DNA of 6,183 nt. Origin: an uncultured Rhodobiaceae bacterium. GTDB lineage: Archaea; Thermoplasmatota; Poseidoniia; Poseidoniales; Poseidoniaceae. Below are positions 5,475-6,183 of the stretch, one piece after another. Within the stretch, counting starts at the first letter, position 1, and each line of letters opens with the position of its first letter. Made by a program: the position numbers and the translations under genes. The DNA is taken from the NCBI GenBank assembly GCA_937911445.1, contig CALDQY010000110.1, positions 1-6,183 on the forward strand. Direction: 5' to 3'. Under the pieces are notes generated by a model that saw only the letters and a program-made list of their open reading frames with translations, was not told where the DNA came from and did no database searches.

Positions 5475-6183
5475 CTCACGTGCATTCCTTCTGGTTCTCT
5501 TGATGCTGGGCATGTCCATCTCTTCAGTGGCATCATCAGATTCAACCATCTCGAGCAGTACCACATGGAGTGGAACGGTTGTTCTGAGCGGGAATGTGAC
5601 GGTAGATTCGTCGACGACACTCGTCGTCGAGCCTGGGACCATCGTTGATGCTCAGTCGTATTGGCTCCAGATCGATGGTGTACTCGAAGCAGATGATGCA
5701 CAGTTCATGACGAGTGAAACCTCAACCAGCCCTGGCTCCTCGGGAGCGGGACTATGGGGTGGTATTGTCATCTCTTCAGGCGCATCTGCTGTCCTTTCGA
5801 ATGTTTCCATCTCAGGGGCCGAATCGGCTCTTGAGGTACACGGTGATGTCACCATTCATGAGTCAATCACCATTTCCAACAGTTACATTGGCTTCGATAT
5901 TGCCTCATCTGGAACACTCGATGCTGAGAATGTGACCATGTCATCCATCGAAATTCAGTCGGTGGTCAACCATGGTGATTTGACCGTCGATACAGGCTCT
6001 TTTGCAGATACGGCGACAGGTATCTTATCGACACACTTGCTCACTGCCAACGATGTTTCGTTCTTTGAAACCGGTGTCGCAATCGATGTCGTATCAGGAA
6101 CTGCAACCCTCACAGGACTTGGGCTTGAAAATGTGAGCGTTGGTATCGGATCGGATGCCGGAGCATCAACAACGGTATCCAGC
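5470..6183 (+). CDS. Secreted beta-helix repeat protein, N-terminal part (3' partial)
   Basis: The frame runs from ATG 5470 to the window edge without a stop (238 codons). The N-terminus is a clear signal peptide: MRSR, then a hydrophobic core (A5 to I17), then a likely cleavage site after S19-V20-A21. The mature protein begins with TWSGTVVLSGNVTVDSS and TLVVEPGTIV, an opening common in secreted parallel beta-helix proteins. From W96-G-G-I onward, turns of roughly 20-23 residues can be laid out, such as those beginning ALEVHGD, GFDIASS, TGILSTH and VAIDVVSG. Low-charge Ser/Thr/Val/Gly composition fits a beta-helix. No catalytic residues can be assigned; it may be an adhesin, a polysaccharide-binding protein or a degradative enzyme. 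Four NV[ST] sequons are present. There is no ribosome site, so initiation may be leaderless. The palindrome cluster overlaps its start. Confidence 0.85.
   Translation, partial: MRSRAFLLVLLMLGMSISSVASSDSTISSSTTWSGTVVLSGNVTVDSSTTLVVEPGTIVDAQSYWLQIDGVLEADDAQFMTSETSTSPGSSGAGLWGGIVISSGASAVLSNVSISGAESALEVHGDVTIHESITISNSYIGFDIASSGTLDAENVTMSSIEIQSVVNHGDLTVDTGSFADTATGILSTHLLTANDVSFFETGVAIDVVSGTATLTGLGLENVSVGIGSDAGASTTVSS

Noticed and set aside
5343..5642. Minus-strand open frame of 99 codons ending in CPDLNWGLTAPSRQ
   Set aside because: The C-terminal part is the antisense translation of the tRNA-Pro gene; PDLNWG-like peptides are a familiar artefact of tRNA antisense frames. The rest is antisense to the beta-helix gene.

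Overview
The window is archaeal. It encodes three ribosomal proteins of archaeal/eukaryotic type in the order eL18-uL13-uS9, followed by the small RNA polymerase subunit RpoN, which bacteria lack. The Shine-Dalgarno sites (GGTGAT, GGAGGTGA, GAGGTGA) are strong. GC content looks close to one half by eye. Very large secreted Ig-like and beta-helix proteins lie on both sides of this core cluster. That combination suggests a planktonic euryarchaeon, such as marine group II (Poseidoniia) or a related Thermoplasmatota lineage. The taxon is an inference from style and gene content, not from a match I could run.

Layout, all on the plus strand. (1) Positions 1-3227: the 3' part of a giant cell-surface gene. 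Its ectodomain has tandem Ig-like modules, paired cysteines, calcium-binding loops and many N-glycosylation sequons. One transmembrane helix follows, then a cytoplasmic tail of about 160 residues that resembles DUF4129. (2) Positions 3280-3741: a small, soluble, probably all-helical protein of unknown function, preceded by a hairpin. (3) Positions 3818-5311: a tight translation/transcription operon, rpl18e-rpl13-rps9-rpoN, with overlapping or nearly overlapping genes. (4) Positions 5322-5396: tRNA-Pro(GGG), only 10 nt after rpoN and probably co-transcribed with it. (5) Positions 5397-5469: a short intergenic stretch with a TATA-like element and nested palindromes. (6) From 5470 to the window end: the 5' part of a secreted protein with a signal peptide and beta-helix-type repeats.

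The central cluster is ordinary and well supported. The less ordinary parts are the surface protein with a DUF4129-like cytoplasmic tail and its small neighbour, the palindrome cluster over the start of the beta-helix gene, and the attachment of the tRNA to the operon. I see no CRISPR array, insertion sequence, prophage or defence module, and no gene-free stretch longer than about 80 bases. I did not find a clear new biological system. The best candidate for something undescribed is the DUF4129-tailed receptor-like protein and its 153-residue neighbour.
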